Part shown: positions 18,704 through 27,454 of the stretch, piece after piece
How the letters are laid out: the number at the start of each line of letters is the position of its first letter
Position numbering within the stretch: the stretch's first letter is position 1
From: Bradyrhizobium elkanii WSM2783
GTDB taxonomy: Bacteria > Pseudomonadota > Alphaproteobacteria > Rhizobiales > Xanthobacteraceae
NCBI RefSeq assembly: GCF_000472865.1
Contig: NZ_AXAP01000012.1
Location: forward strand, 62,001 to 126,000
DNA: 64,000 bases
Direction of reading: 5' to 3'
The notes under the pieces: generated by a model
The model's database searches: none
Seen by the model: only the letters and a program-made list of their open reading frames with translations
Told to the model about the DNA's origin: nothing
Position numbers and translations under genes: made by a program

Positions 18704-19729
18704 ATGAATCTCGCTGACCTCAACAAGATCGCGCTTGCCATGGTTACCCCGGGCAAGGGCATTTTGGCCGCCGACGAATCCTCAGGGACCATCAAGAAGC
18801 GCTTCGACGCGATCGGCGTGGAATCGACCGAGGAGAACCGTCGCGACTACCGCGAGATGCTGTTTCGCTCGACGGAGGCGATGAGCAAATATGTCTCCGG
18901 CGTCATCCTCTATGACGAGACGATCTGGCAGAACGCAAAGGACGGCACGCCGCTGGTCAAGCTGATCGAGCAGGCCGGCAGCATCCCCGGCATCAAGGTG
19001 GACGAGGGCACGCAAGCCTTGCCCGCCTGCCCCGGCGAACTCGTGACCGTCGGCCTCGACAAGCTTGCCGAGCGGCTGAAGAAATATTACGAGCGCGGCG
19101 CGCGCTTTGCGAAATGGCGCGCCGTGATCGACATCGGACAGGGTATTCCCACGACCACCGCAATCCATGTCAACGCGCATGCGCTGGCGCGCTACGCCGC
19201 ACTGTGCCAGGCGGCGCAGATCGTGCCGATCGTTGAGCCGGAGGTGCTGATGGACGGCGGCCATGACATCGACCGCTGCTACGAGGTGACGCAGCAGGTG
19301 CTCAACACCGTATTCCGCGAACTGTTCATGCAGCGCGTCGCACTCGAAGGCATGGTGCTGAAGCCGAATATGGTGGTATCCGGCAAGAAGAGCCCGAAGC
19401 AGGCATCGGTGCAGGAGGTTGCCGAAAAGACCATCCGGCTCCTGAAGGCCTGCGTGCCCGCGGCCGTGCCCGGCATTGCCTTCCTCTCCGGCGGCCAGAG
19501 CGATGAAGAGGCGACCGCGCATCTTGACGCCATGAACCGGATCGGCGGCCTGCCCTGGAAACTCACCTTCTCCTACGGCCGCGCGCTGCAGGCGGCGCCG
19601 CAGAAGGCGTGGTCCGGCAAGGCCGGGAATGTCGCGGCCGGCCAGCGCGCCTTCACCCACCGCGCACGCATGAACGCGCTCGCGAGCAAGGGCGAGTGGG
19701 AAACCGGCCTGGAAAAGAAGGTGGCATAA
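18704..19729 (+). CDS. Class I fructose-bisphosphate aldolase
   Basis: The 341-residue Schiff-base aldolase is of the animal/plant type. The N-terminal substrate site is KGILAADESSGTIKKRF. The catalytic Lys region is EGMVLKPNMVVSGKK, and the phosphate-binding loop is FLSGGQSDEEA near residue 260. The start ATG at 18704 has GGAGGA 7 bases upstream. The enzyme performs the same reaction as the neighbouring zinc aldolase but shares no ancestry with it. The next gene begins at the base after its stop codon, so it leads a likely operon with the ThiE-like and Sel1 genes. Confidence 0.95.
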   Translation: MNLADLNKIALAMVTPGKGILAADESSGTIKKRFDAIGVESTEENRRDYREMLFRSTEAMSKYVSGVILYDETIWQNAKDGTPLVKLIEQAGSIPGIKVDEGTQALPACPGELVTVGLDKLAERLKKYYERGARFAKWRAVIDIGQGIPTTTAIHVNAHALARYAALCQAAQIVPIVEPEVLMDGGHDIDRCYEVTQQVLNTVFRELFMQRVALEGMVLKPNMVVSGKKSPKQASVQEVAEKTIRLLKACVPAAVPGIAFLSGGQSDEEATAHLDAMNRIGGLPWKLTFSYGRALQAAPQKAWSGKAGNVAAGQRAFTHRARMNALASKGEWETGLEKKVA

Positions 19730-20416
19730 TTGGCCGCAAAGCCCGTTCCGCCGCGCCCGGCGCCGCGCCTCTATCTCGCGACGCCGGTGGTGGAAGATCC
19801 CTCCGAACTCATCGCAAGCCTGCCCGCTTTGCTCGCCGCGGCCGATGTAGCGGCAGTGCTGGTGCGGCTGCGCGAGACCGACCAGCGCACGATGATCTCG
19901 CGCGTGAAAGCGCTGGCGCCGGTGGTCCAGAACGCGGCCGCCGCGCTCCTGATCGACGGCCATGTCGAGCTCGTCGCGCGCGCCGGCGCCGACGGCGCGC
20001 ATCTCACCGGCCTTGCCGCGCTGGAGGACGCGCTGCCGTCGCTGAAGCCGGACCGCATCGCCGGCGTCGGCGGGCTGCCGACGCGCCACGAGTCCATGGC
20101 CGCCGGCGAGCTCGGCGCCGATTACGTGCTGTTCGGCGAGCCCGATGCGAGCGGGCAGCGGCCCTCGACGCAGGCGATCGCCGAGCGGCTCAACTGGTGG
20201 GACGAATTGTTCGAGCCGCCCTGCGTCGGCTACGCCATTTCGCGTGAAGAGGCTTTCGAATTTGCAGCCGCCGGCGCAGACTTCGTCCTGGTCGGCGATT
20301 TCATTTTCGCCGACCAGCGCGGCGCTGGCACAGCGCTCGCCGAGGTCGGCGCGACCATCCGCGAAGCGCATGCGAGCGCGCTTGGGAAGCCAAGGGCAGG
20401 ACTGACTCCGGAATGA
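19730..20416 (+). CDS. ThiE-like (thiamine-phosphate synthase family) protein
   Basis: The 228-residue TIM-barrel protein resembles thiamine-phosphate synthase. It has PRLYLATPV at the start, the helper strand AALLIDGHVELVARAGADGAHL, and VGGLPTRHESMAAGELGADYVLFG. The Gly-Gln-x-Asp part of the usual GVHLGQ.D pyrophosphate site is absent (GAHLTGLAALED), so true ThiE activity is doubtful. Translation probably starts at the TTG immediately after the aldolase stop, implying tight coupling. It overlaps the Sel1 gene by 4 bp. No other thiamine gene is near. Confidence 0.75.
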   Translation: MAAKPVPPRPAPRLYLATPVVEDPSELIASLPALLAAADVAAVLVRLRETDQRTMISRVKALAPVVQNAAAALLIDGHVELVARAGADGAHLTGLAALEDALPSLKPDRIAGVGGLPTRHESMAAGELGADYVLFGEPDASGQRPSTQAIAERLNWWDELFEPPCVGYAISREEAFEFAAAGADFVLVGDFIFADQRGAGTALAEVGATIREAHASALGKPRAGLTPE

Positions 20417-21513
20417 GTCTGCTGCGTCCGATAGCGGTGGTGCTCGGCTGCGCCGTGCTGACGACGGGCGCGGTCGCGCAGATTTCGCTGACGCCGCCCG
20501 CCGCACAGGCGCCGGCCAGCAAGCCGGCTCCGAAAAAGGAGGCGCCGAAGCCTGCGCCAAAGCCGAAGGCAGCAGCGGAAAAGCCGAAGGCCGCGGCGGA
20601 AAAGAAGCCGGCCACGCCAAAGCCGTCGCCTTCACCTTCCCCATCGCCGAGCCCGACGCACCCGTTCGACGATCCCAATGTCGATCTCGTCTATGGCGCC
20701 TATCAGCGCGGCCTCTACAAGACCGCCTTCGACCTCGCCACCAACCGCGCAAACTACGCCCGCGACCCCAAGGCGATGACGATGCTGGGCGAGCTTTATG
20801 CCAACGGGCTCGGCGTCAAGCGCGATTACGGCAAGGCGGCCGAATGGTACCAGCGCGGGTCCGACGCCGGCGACCGCGAGGCGATGTTCGCGCTCGCGAT
20901 GATGCGGCTTGCCGGCCGCGGCGGCCCGGTGAACAAGGACGAGGCGGTCAAGCTGCTGGCGTCCTCGGCCAAACTCGGCAATCCCAAGGCGGCCTATAAT
21001 CTGGCGCTGCTTTACCTCGACGGCCAGACGCTGCCGCAGGACCTCAAGCGCTGTGCCGAATTGTTGCGGATGGCGGCCGACGCCGGCAGTCCCGAGGCGC
21101 AGTACGCGCTCGCGACCTTCTACAAGGAGGGCACCGGCGTGCCCAAGGATCTCGAGAAATCGGTGCGGCTGTTGCAGGCCGCCTCGCTCGCCGACAATGT
21201 CGATGCCGAGGTCGAGTATGCGATCGCGCTCTACAACGGCTCCGGCACGCCGCGGAACCAGCCGGCGGCGGTGGCGCTACTGCGCAAGGCGGCCCGGCAG
21301 AACTCGCCGATCGCGCAGAACCGCCTCGCCCGCCTGCTCGCCACCGGCCAGGGCGTGCCGCAGGACAAGGTCGAGGCGTTGAAATGGCACACCGTCGCCA
21401 AGACCGCAGGCAAGGGCGATCCGGAACTGGACGAGATGCTGCTGGACATGAGCCCGCAGGACCGCGCCAAGGCCGAGGAGGCCGCACGCAATTGGCTCGG
21501 CACCGGCAAATGA
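20413..21513 (+). CDS. Sel1-repeat periplasmic protein
   Basis: The 366-residue protein has a clear signal peptide (LLRPIAVVLGCAVLTTGAVAQ), a Pro/Ala/Lys-rich linker (about residues 25-80) and then tandem Sel1/TPR-like repeats of about 36 residues. The repeat core reads A..LGELYANGLGVKRDYGKA and recurs as ALATFYKEGTGVPKDLEK and ARLLATGQGVPQDKVEA. Such repeats form alpha-solenoids that scaffold protein complexes, often in the envelope. The partner is unknown. It overlaps the ThiE-like gene by 4 bp, and the phosphatase gene follows 87 bp later. Confidence 0.88.
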   Translation: MSLLRPIAVVLGCAVLTTGAVAQISLTPPAAQAPASKPAPKKEAPKPAPKPKAAAEKPKAAAEKKPATPKPSPSPSPSPSPTHPFDDPNVDLVYGAYQRGLYKTAFDLATNRANYARDPKAMTMLGELYANGLGVKRDYGKAAEWYQRGSDAGDREAMFALAMMRLAGRGGPVNKDEAVKLLASSAKLGNPKAAYNLALLYLDGQTLPQDLKRCAELLRMAADAGSPEAQYALATFYKEGTGVPKDLEKSVRLLQAASLADNVDAEVEYAIALYNGSGTPRNQPAAVALLRKAARQNSPIAQNRLARLLATGQGVPQDKVEALKWHTVAKTAGKGDPELDEMLLDMSPQDRAKAEEAARNWLGTGK

Positions 21514-21600
21514 CGCCTTGACGGCGCCATCCCGAGAGGGCACGCAGTCGGAAATCCCCGACGGCGCTTGGGCCGTTTTCCCACCGACAAGCCCTCCATC

Positions 21601-22392
21601 ATGCTCTATTCCGCCCTCATCAACGTCATGGTCAAGGCCGCGCGCCGCGCCGGCCGCAGCCTCAAGCGCGATCTCGGCGAGATCGAGCACCTGCAGGTGT
21701 CGCTGAAGGGGCCGGCGAACTTCGTCTCGCTGGCCGACAAGCGCGCCGAGGAGATGCTCTACACCGACCTCGCCAAGGCCCGCCCGGGCTACGGCTTCAT
21801 CGGCGAGGAAGGCGGCACCCGCGAGGGCACCGACAAGAGCCACAGCTGGATCGTCGATCCGCTCGACGGCACCACCAACTTCCTGCACGGGATCCCGCAA
21901 TTCGCGATCTCGATCGGGCTGGCGCGCGAGGGCACGGTGATCGCGGGGGTGATCTACAACCCCGCCAATGACGAGCTCTATATCGCCGAGCGCGGCAAGG
22001 GCGCCTTCCTCAACGACCAGCGCCTGCGCGTCGCCGGCCGCCGCAGGCTTGACGAATGCGTGGTCGCCTGCGGCCTGCCCCATATCGGCCGCGGCGACCA
22101 TGGACTGGCGCTGAAGGAGATGGCCGTGCTGCAGAACAAGGTCGCCGGCTTCCGCCGCTTCGGCGCCGCCTCGCTCGACCTCGCCTTCGTCGCCGCCGGC
22201 CGCCTCGACGGCTATTGGGAACGCAACCTCTCCCCGTGGGACATCGCAGCCGGGCAGATCATGGTGCGCGAGGCCGGCGGCACCGTGAGCGGCATCGAGG
22301 GCAATGACGATCCGTTGCAAACCGGACACGTGGTCTGCGGTAACGAATTCGTGCACGGCGAACTGGTGAAGATTTTGAAGCCGCTGGGATAG
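21601..22392 (+). CDS. suhB: Inositol-monophosphatase family protein (SuhB-like)
   Basis: The 263-residue Mg-dependent phosphatase has the GEE metal ligand pair at 68-70, the family motif DPLDGTTNF at 86-94 and the C-terminal WDIAAGQIMVREAGG. SuhB proteins hydrolyse inositol or related sugar monophosphates and in enterobacteria also support ribosome antitermination. Which role applies here is not visible. The ATG at 21601 fits the conserved N-terminal MLYSALINVMVKAARRAG. Upstream small hairpins (for example GTCGGAAATCCCCGAC near 21548) were noted but not assigned. Confidence 0.92.
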   Translation: MLYSALINVMVKAARRAGRSLKRDLGEIEHLQVSLKGPANFVSLADKRAEEMLYTDLAKARPGYGFIGEEGGTREGTDKSHSWIVDPLDGTTNFLHGIPQFAISIGLAREGTVIAGVIYNPANDELYIAERGKGAFLNDQRLRVAGRRRLDECVVACGLPHIGRGDHGLALKEMAVLQNKVAGFRRFGAASLDLAFVAAGRLDGYWERNLSPWDIAAGQIMVREAGGTVSGIEGNDDPLQTGHVVCGNEFVHGELVKILKPLG

Positions 22393-22413
22393 TTGCTTCT
22401 TTGCAACCAAGTC

Positions 22414-22499
22414 GTCATGGCCGGGCTTGACCCGGCCATCCATCATCTTCGCAAAGAGTCGTTTTGGCGATGGATTGCCGGGTCAAGCCCGGCAATGAC
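22414..22499. repeat. Intergenic palindrome (GTCAT...ATGAC family)
   Basis: The two halves GTCATGGCCGGGCTTGACC and GGTCAAGCCCGGCAATGAC face each other across a 45-bp spacer between the convergent phosphatase and RND genes. It could act as a bidirectional terminator by position, but no U-run is present. Confidence 0.75.
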
Positions 22500-22502
22500 A
22501 TG

Positions 22503-25500
22503 TCAGTGCGTTGGCCGTGCCGGCGCCGCATGCGGCTGCTGTGGCGCCGCCTCCTTCGGCTCGCGGTCGCCGGCCAGCACGCGTTGAACGCTGACGAAGA
22601 ACACCGGGATCATCAACAGCGCCAGGATCACGACCGCGATCATGCCACCCATGACGACGGTGCCGAGCGCCTGCTGGCTGGCGCCGCCGGCGCCGCTGGC
22701 GATCGCCATCGGGAACACGCCGAACACGAAGGCGAGGCCGGTCATCAGGATCGGGCGGAAACGCAGCGAACAGGCCTCGATGGTCGCCTCGAGCAGCGGC
22801 TTGCCATGGGCGCGCAGGTCCTTGGCGAATTCGATGATCAGGATGGCGTCCTTGGCGGCAAGGCCGATGATGGTGATCAGGCCGACGGTGAAATAGACGT
22901 CGTTGGCGAGCCCGCGCATGCTCGCGGCGATCACCGCGCCGGTGACGCCGAGCGGTATGGTCAGCAGCACCGCAATCGGAATCGTCCAGCTCTCGTACAG
23001 CGCGGCGAGCAGGAGGAACACGACCAGCACCGACAAGCCTAGCAGGAACGGCGCCTGCGAGCCCGACAGCTTCTCCTGCAGCGACTGTCCGGTCCACTCA
23101 TAGCCGAACCCGCGCGGCAATCTGTTCGCGAGCCGCTCCATCTCGTTCAGGGCATCGCCCGAGGTATAGCCGGCTCGCGCCTCGCCGGAGATGCGCACGG
23201 CGGGATAATAGTTGAAGCCCGCGATCTGGGTCGGTCCCTTCTGCCATTCGACCGTGGCGAATGACGAGAACGGCACGAGCTGCCCGCGGTTGTTCTTGAC
23301 GTTGTAATTCAGAATGTCATCCGCATTCATGCGGGTGAACTTGTCCGCCTGTACCACGACGCGCTGCATGCGGCCGCGGTTCGGGAAATCGTTGATGTAG
23401 TTCGAGCCGAGATTGGTCGAGATCGTATTGTTGATGTCCTCGAAGGTGACGCCAAAGGCGCCGGCCTTTTCCCGGTCGATCACCAGATTGACCTGCGGCG
23501 CCGGCGGCAGGCCTTCGATATAGACCTTCTGCAGCACGGGGCTGGCATTGGCTTCCGCGATCAGGCGGTCGGCGGCGGCCATGAGCTGGGCGTAACCCTT
23601 CTGGCCGCGGTCCTGCAGGCGGAACGAGAAGCCCGAGGAGTTGCCGAGGTTGTCGATCGGAGGTGGCTGCAGCGCCGAGATCTTGGCGTCGCGGATCGAT
23701 GAAAGGTCGCGGTTGATGTCGGCGACGATTGCGGCCGCCGAATCCTTCGGCCCGCGCTCCGACCAGTCCTTCAGCGTGATGAAGGCCTGCGCGGTGTTGA
23801 AGCCCTGGCCGAGGAAGCTGAAGCCGGTGAGAAACGTGACGTTCTCGATGGCGGAGCGTGCCAAAAGATACTTCTCGACCTTCTCGATCGCGGCCTCGGT
23901 GCGGGCGAAGGAGGAATCCGAGGGCGTCTGCACGTCGGTGGTGATGAAGCCCTGGTCGTCGACCGGCAGGAAGCCGCCGGGCAGCCGCATGAAGCCCCAG
24001 CCAAGCCCGACCAGAAGCGCGACATAGATCAGCATCAGCCGTCCGGTGCGCTTCAGCGTCCATCCAACCGTGCGCGTATAGCCGTCGCGGCCGGCATCGA
24101 GCGTGCGGTTGAACCAGCCGAACACGCCGCGGCGGCCATGGCCGTGCCCGGCCGTGACCGGCTTGAGCAACGTCGCGCACAGGGCCGGCGTCAGCGACAG
24201 CGCCAGCAGCGCCGAGAACGAGATGGCGGCGACCATGGTGACCGAGAACTGGCGGTAGATGATTCCGACCGATCCCGGGAAGAACGCCATCGGGATGAAC
24301 ACGGCAACCAGCACCAGCGTGATGCCGATGATGGCGCCGGTGATCTGCGACATCGCCTTGCGGGTCGCCTCCTTCGGAGGCAAGCCCTCCTCGGCCATGA
24401 TGCGCTCGACGTTCTCGACCACGACGATGGCGTCGTCGACGAGGATGCCGACCGCCAGCACCATGCCGAACATGGTCAGCATGTTGATGGAATAGCCGAG
24501 AAGCATCAGCGTGGCGCAGGCGCCAAGCAGCGCGACGGGCACGACGATGGTCGGGATGATGGTGTAGCGGATGTTCTGCAGGAACAGGAACATCACGATG
24601 AAGACCAGCACCACGGCTTCGACCAGCGTCGTCAGCACCTTCTCGATCGCAGCCTCGACCACGGGCGTGATGTTGTAGGGGATCTCATAAGAGATGTTGG
24701 CCGGGAAGAAGCGCGACAGCTCCTTCATCTTGGCTTCCACCGCGCTTGCGGTCGCGAGCGCGTTGCCGGTCGGCGACAGCAGCACCGAGAGGCCCGCCGT
24801 CGGCTTGCCGTTGAGGCGGGTCTGGAACTGGTAGCTGAGGCCGCCGATCTCAAGCCGCGCAACGTCGCGCAGGCGCACGGTCGAGCCATCAGGATTGGCG
24901 CGCAGGATGATGGCGCCGAACTCGTCCGGCGAAGAGAGCTGGCCCTTCACCAGAACCAGCGCCGAAACCCGTTGCGAGTCCGTCGCCGGCTCCGCGCCGA
25001 TGCTGCCCGAGGCGACCTGCGCGTTCTGCGCTGCAATTGCCTTGTTGACGTCGTCGGCGGTCAAGCCATAGCCGACCAGCTTTGCCGGATCGAGCCAGAT
25101 GCGCAAGGAGCGCTCGGTCGAATACAGCGTGGCGCGGCCGACGCCGGGGATGCGGCGGATTTCCCCGAGCACATTGCGGATCATGAAGTCGCCAAGCCCG
25201 ATTTCATCGAGGCTGCCATCGGTCGAGTTCAGCGTGATGATCTGCAGCACCGCGCTGGACGCTTCCTCGACCAGGATGCCCTGCTGGATCGCGGCGCGCG
25301 GCAGGCGCGCCTCGATGCGCTTGAGGCGGTTCTGCACCTCGACGGAGGCCTGGCTGGTCTCGGTGCCCGGGACGAAATTGGCGATGATCTCGACCTGGCC
25401 GAGCGAGTCGCTGGTGGATTCGAAATTCAGGATGCCGGAGGCGCCGTTCAGCTCCTCCTCGATCAGCCGGGTGACGCTGTTATAGAGATTTTCCGGCGAG

Positions 25501-25655
25501 GCGCCGGGATAGCTGGTCGAGATCGAGATCGAGGGCGGCGCAATGATCGGATATTGCGCGATCGCCAGCAGCGGAATCGAGATCGCGCCGATCAGGCAGA
25601 TGAAGAGCGCGACGACCCAGGCGAAGATCGGCCTGTCGATGAAAAAGCTCGCCAT
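22503..25655 (-). CDS. RND efflux permease (AcrB/MexF, HAE1 family)
   Basis: The 1050-residue inner-membrane proton/drug antiporter has the N-terminal FFIDRPIFAWVVALFI and the two large periplasmic loops. The proton-relay helix GILVDDAIVVVENVER carries paired Asp residues, and the ALSLTPALCATLLKP end of the first half is present. The C-terminal part is GLAAKDAILIIEFAKDL, with the conserved Lys. The length is standard. It is expected to work with the lipoprotein adaptor encoded 6 bp upstream and an outer-membrane channel that is not in the window. No TetR or MarR regulator is adjacent. The substrate range cannot be predicted. Confidence 0.95.
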   Translation of the reverse strand: MASFFIDRPIFAWVVALFICLIGAISIPLLAIAQYPIIAPPSISISTSYPGASPENLYNSVTRLIEEELNGASGILNFESTSDSLGQVEIIANFVPGTETSQASVEVQNRLKRIEARLPRAAIQQGILVEEASSAVLQIITLNSTDGSLDEIGLGDFMIRNVLGEIRRIPGVGRATLYSTERSLRIWLDPAKLVGYGLTADDVNKAIAAQNAQVASGSIGAEPATDSQRVSALVLVKGQLSSPDEFGAIILRANPDGSTVRLRDVARLEIGGLSYQFQTRLNGKPTAGLSVLLSPTGNALATASAVEAKMKELSRFFPANISYEIPYNITPVVEAAIEKVLTTLVEAVVLVFIVMFLFLQNIRYTIIPTIVVPVALLGACATLMLLGYSINMLTMFGMVLAVGILVDDAIVVVENVERIMAEEGLPPKEATRKAMSQITGAIIGITLVLVAVFIPMAFFPGSVGIIYRQFSVTMVAAISFSALLALSLTPALCATLLKPVTAGHGHGRRGVFGWFNRTLDAGRDGYTRTVGWTLKRTGRLMLIYVALLVGLGWGFMRLPGGFLPVDDQGFITTDVQTPSDSSFARTEAAIEKVEKYLLARSAIENVTFLTGFSFLGQGFNTAQAFITLKDWSERGPKDSAAAIVADINRDLSSIRDAKISALQPPPIDNLGNSSGFSFRLQDRGQKGYAQLMAAADRLIAEANASPVLQKVYIEGLPPAPQVNLVIDREKAGAFGVTFEDINNTISTNLGSNYINDFPNRGRMQRVVVQADKFTRMNADDILNYNVKNNRGQLVPFSSFATVEWQKGPTQIAGFNYYPAVRISGEARAGYTSGDALNEMERLANRLPRGFGYEWTGQSLQEKLSGSQAPFLLGLSVLVVFLLLAALYESWTIPIAVLLTIPLGVTGAVIAASMRGLANDVYFTVGLITIIGLAAKDAILIIEFAKDLRAHGKPLLEATIEACSLRFRPILMTGLAFVFGVFPMAIASGAGGASQQALGTVVMGGMIAVVILALLMIPVFFVSVQRVLAGDREPKEAAPQQPHAAPARPTH

Positions 25656-25661
25656 CTCGGA

Positions 25662-26873
25662 TCACCGCAGCGCTTGCGCGGCTTTATTTTCCCCCGGCAC
25701 AACGATCGAAGCATCCGCCGCCTCGGTGAATGCCTGCGGCCGGACCTTGTCGCCTGCCGCAAATTTCTGGAAGCCCTCGACCACGACGCGGTCGCCGGAC
25801 TTCAGACCTTCGGTCACGAACACCTGCCCATTCTGCAGCGAGCCGGTACGCACGGGCTGAACCGCGACGCGACCGTCGTCCTTGACCACGAACACCTCGC
25901 TGCCGCCACCGCCATTGCGCTGAATCGCCTGCTGCGGGACCGCGATCGAGTCGGAATCGATGCCCTGCTCGATCAGCACGCGCACATACATGCCCGGCAA
26001 CAATTCGCGCCTTGGATTGGGGAACTCGCCACGCAGGGTCACCTGCCCGGTATAGGCGTCGACCTTGGCGTCGGAGAACAAGAGCTTGCCGGGAATCGAA
26101 TAAATCGTGCCATCGTCCTGCAACAGGCGCACCTTCATCGCGTCGGGCGCGATGCGGTCGAGTTCGCCGGTCTCGAATGCGCGGCGTAGCTGGTTGAGCT
26201 CGGTGACCGACTGGGTGAAGTCGGCATAGATCGGATCGATCTGTTGGATGGTCGCAAGCGAGGTGGAATCGTTCTGCACCACCAGCGCGCCTTCGCTGAC
26301 CAGGGCGGCGCCGACGATGCCGTCGATGGGAGCACGGATGGTGGCGTAATCCAGATTGAGCTTGGCGCGCGCGAGATCCGCCTCGCGGGCCGCGACATCC
26401 GCTTCGGCCTGGCGCTGCGCGGCAATCGCCTTCTCGTTCTCGGCCTCGGGCATCGCCTTCTGGCTGTAGAGCGTGGTAACGCGATGCGCGTGCTGGGCCG
26501 CCTGATCGAGCACGGCCTTGGCGCGCGCGAGCGCAGCCTGATTGGACTGCACCTCAACCTCGAATGGCCGCGGGTCGATGCGATACAGGGGATCGCCGGC
26601 CTTCACCTCGGTGCCCTGGTGGAACAGGCGCTCGACGACGATGCCGGAAACGCGCGGGCGGACTTCGGCGACCCGCGTCGGCGCGACGCGGCCGGGCAGC
26701 TCGCGCACCACCGCGCGCGGCTGCGGCTTGGCGATGACAATGCTGACCTCGGGTTCGGGCGCCGCATCCGACGCAGCAGTCGCCGCAGTCGGCTCATCAC
26801 AACCGGCCAGCAGTGGCGCCGTGGCGGCCAGCATCAGGAGAATGCATGCCGTTCGTGCGCGTAGTCCGGACAT
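25662..26873 (-). CDS. RND efflux periplasmic adaptor lipoprotein
   Basis: The roughly 403-residue membrane-fusion protein has a lipoprotein signal peptide ending in the lipobox LLAGC (about residue 25). The lipoyl half-motif follows (RVSGIVVERLFHQGTEVKAGDPLYRIDP), then a helical hairpin (residues about 95-165), the second lipoyl half (ATIRAPIDGIVG) and the beta-barrel (PRRELLPGMYVRVLIEQG). It links the RND permease to an outer-membrane channel. The ATG at 26873 gives a compact lipoprotein signal; an upstream ATG at 26912 is possible. It is transcribed before the permease in a two-gene operon. Confidence 0.92.
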   Translation of the reverse strand: MSGLRARTACILLMLAATAPLLAGCDEPTAATAASDAAPEPEVSIVIAKPQPRAVVRELPGRVAPTRVAEVRPRVSGIVVERLFHQGTEVKAGDPLYRIDPRPFEVEVQSNQAALARAKAVLDQAAQHAHRVTTLYSQKAMPEAENEKAIAAQRQAEADVAAREADLARAKLNLDYATIRAPIDGIVGAALVSEGALVVQNDSTSLATIQQIDPIYADFTQSVTELNQLRRAFETGELDRIAPDAMKVRLLQDDGTIYSIPGKLLFSDAKVDAYTGQVTLRGEFPNPRRELLPGMYVRVLIEQGIDSDSIAVPQQAIQRNGGGGSEVFVVKDDGRVAVQPVRTGSLQNGQVFVTEGLKSGDRVVVEGFQKFAAGDKVRPQAFTEAADASIVVPGENKAAQALR

Positions 26874-26912
26874 TGAAAGCGTCGCCCCGAGTTTGAATTG
26901 TTGAACACACAT

Positions 26913-27454
26913 GAACACGCGGTGTCTCTGCCGACTCCGCCTTGTCACGCTATTCAGGATAAGGTGGGGGTGCTGCGACGCAATACATGGCGGCGGCGGC
27001 TCAATGTCACATACGGAGAACATATTGAATTAGCATATTTTTCTCCGATTCACCGGATTGTGAAACCGGTTCCATTGGAGCTTGTGGGGGTAACGGACTG
27101 CGCCTTCTCCGACGCAGCGGCTGAGACCCGATTTTCTCGAGCGCGCATCGGGGAGAATCGGCTTCCGGCGTTTTCCGATGGTTTCTCCCTCTCCAGCGAT
27201 CCGGTGCAGGCATCCGTCCCCTGCCTTCGCGCGACACTGCCGAATGAGGATCGGGTGCGCGTCCCGCTAAGCCGAGGTCGGCGATTCGCCCAATTGATGA
27301 TGCACGGAACATTGCCGAACCAGACGATTTTGGTGGATGACGCTGCTGCGGTCGTCGCCCAATTCCGCTTCCGCCGCGAATCGCTGGTTTCCTGTCTTTC
27401 TTCCCTTGGCCGCTGTGCCATATTGGCTGCCCAACGCGGCTTTTCGCAACGGAC
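26913..27454. other. Long gene-free gap between RND operon and stator genes
   Basis: About 540 bp separate these divergent transcription units. An AT-richer patch around 27020-27045 (CATATTGAATTAGCATATTT) is the best promoter candidate in an otherwise GC-rich region. Open frames on both strands have no recognisable domain, and composition like that of non-coding shadow frames. I see no repeat of the common intergenic families here, which is unusual for this genome. Confidence 0.45.

Noticed and set aside
18782..20752. Long antisense open frames (also 24138-26189, 27050-29722 and 53570-55363)
   Set aside because: They are mirror frames of well-identified genes in GC-rich DNA, are rich in Arg/Ala/His without any recognisable domain, and lack ribosome-binding sites.
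21514..21600. suhB-type RNA motif in the leader of the phosphatase gene
   Set aside because: Only short local hairpins were visible and I could not match the known motif; a covariance-model search would decide.
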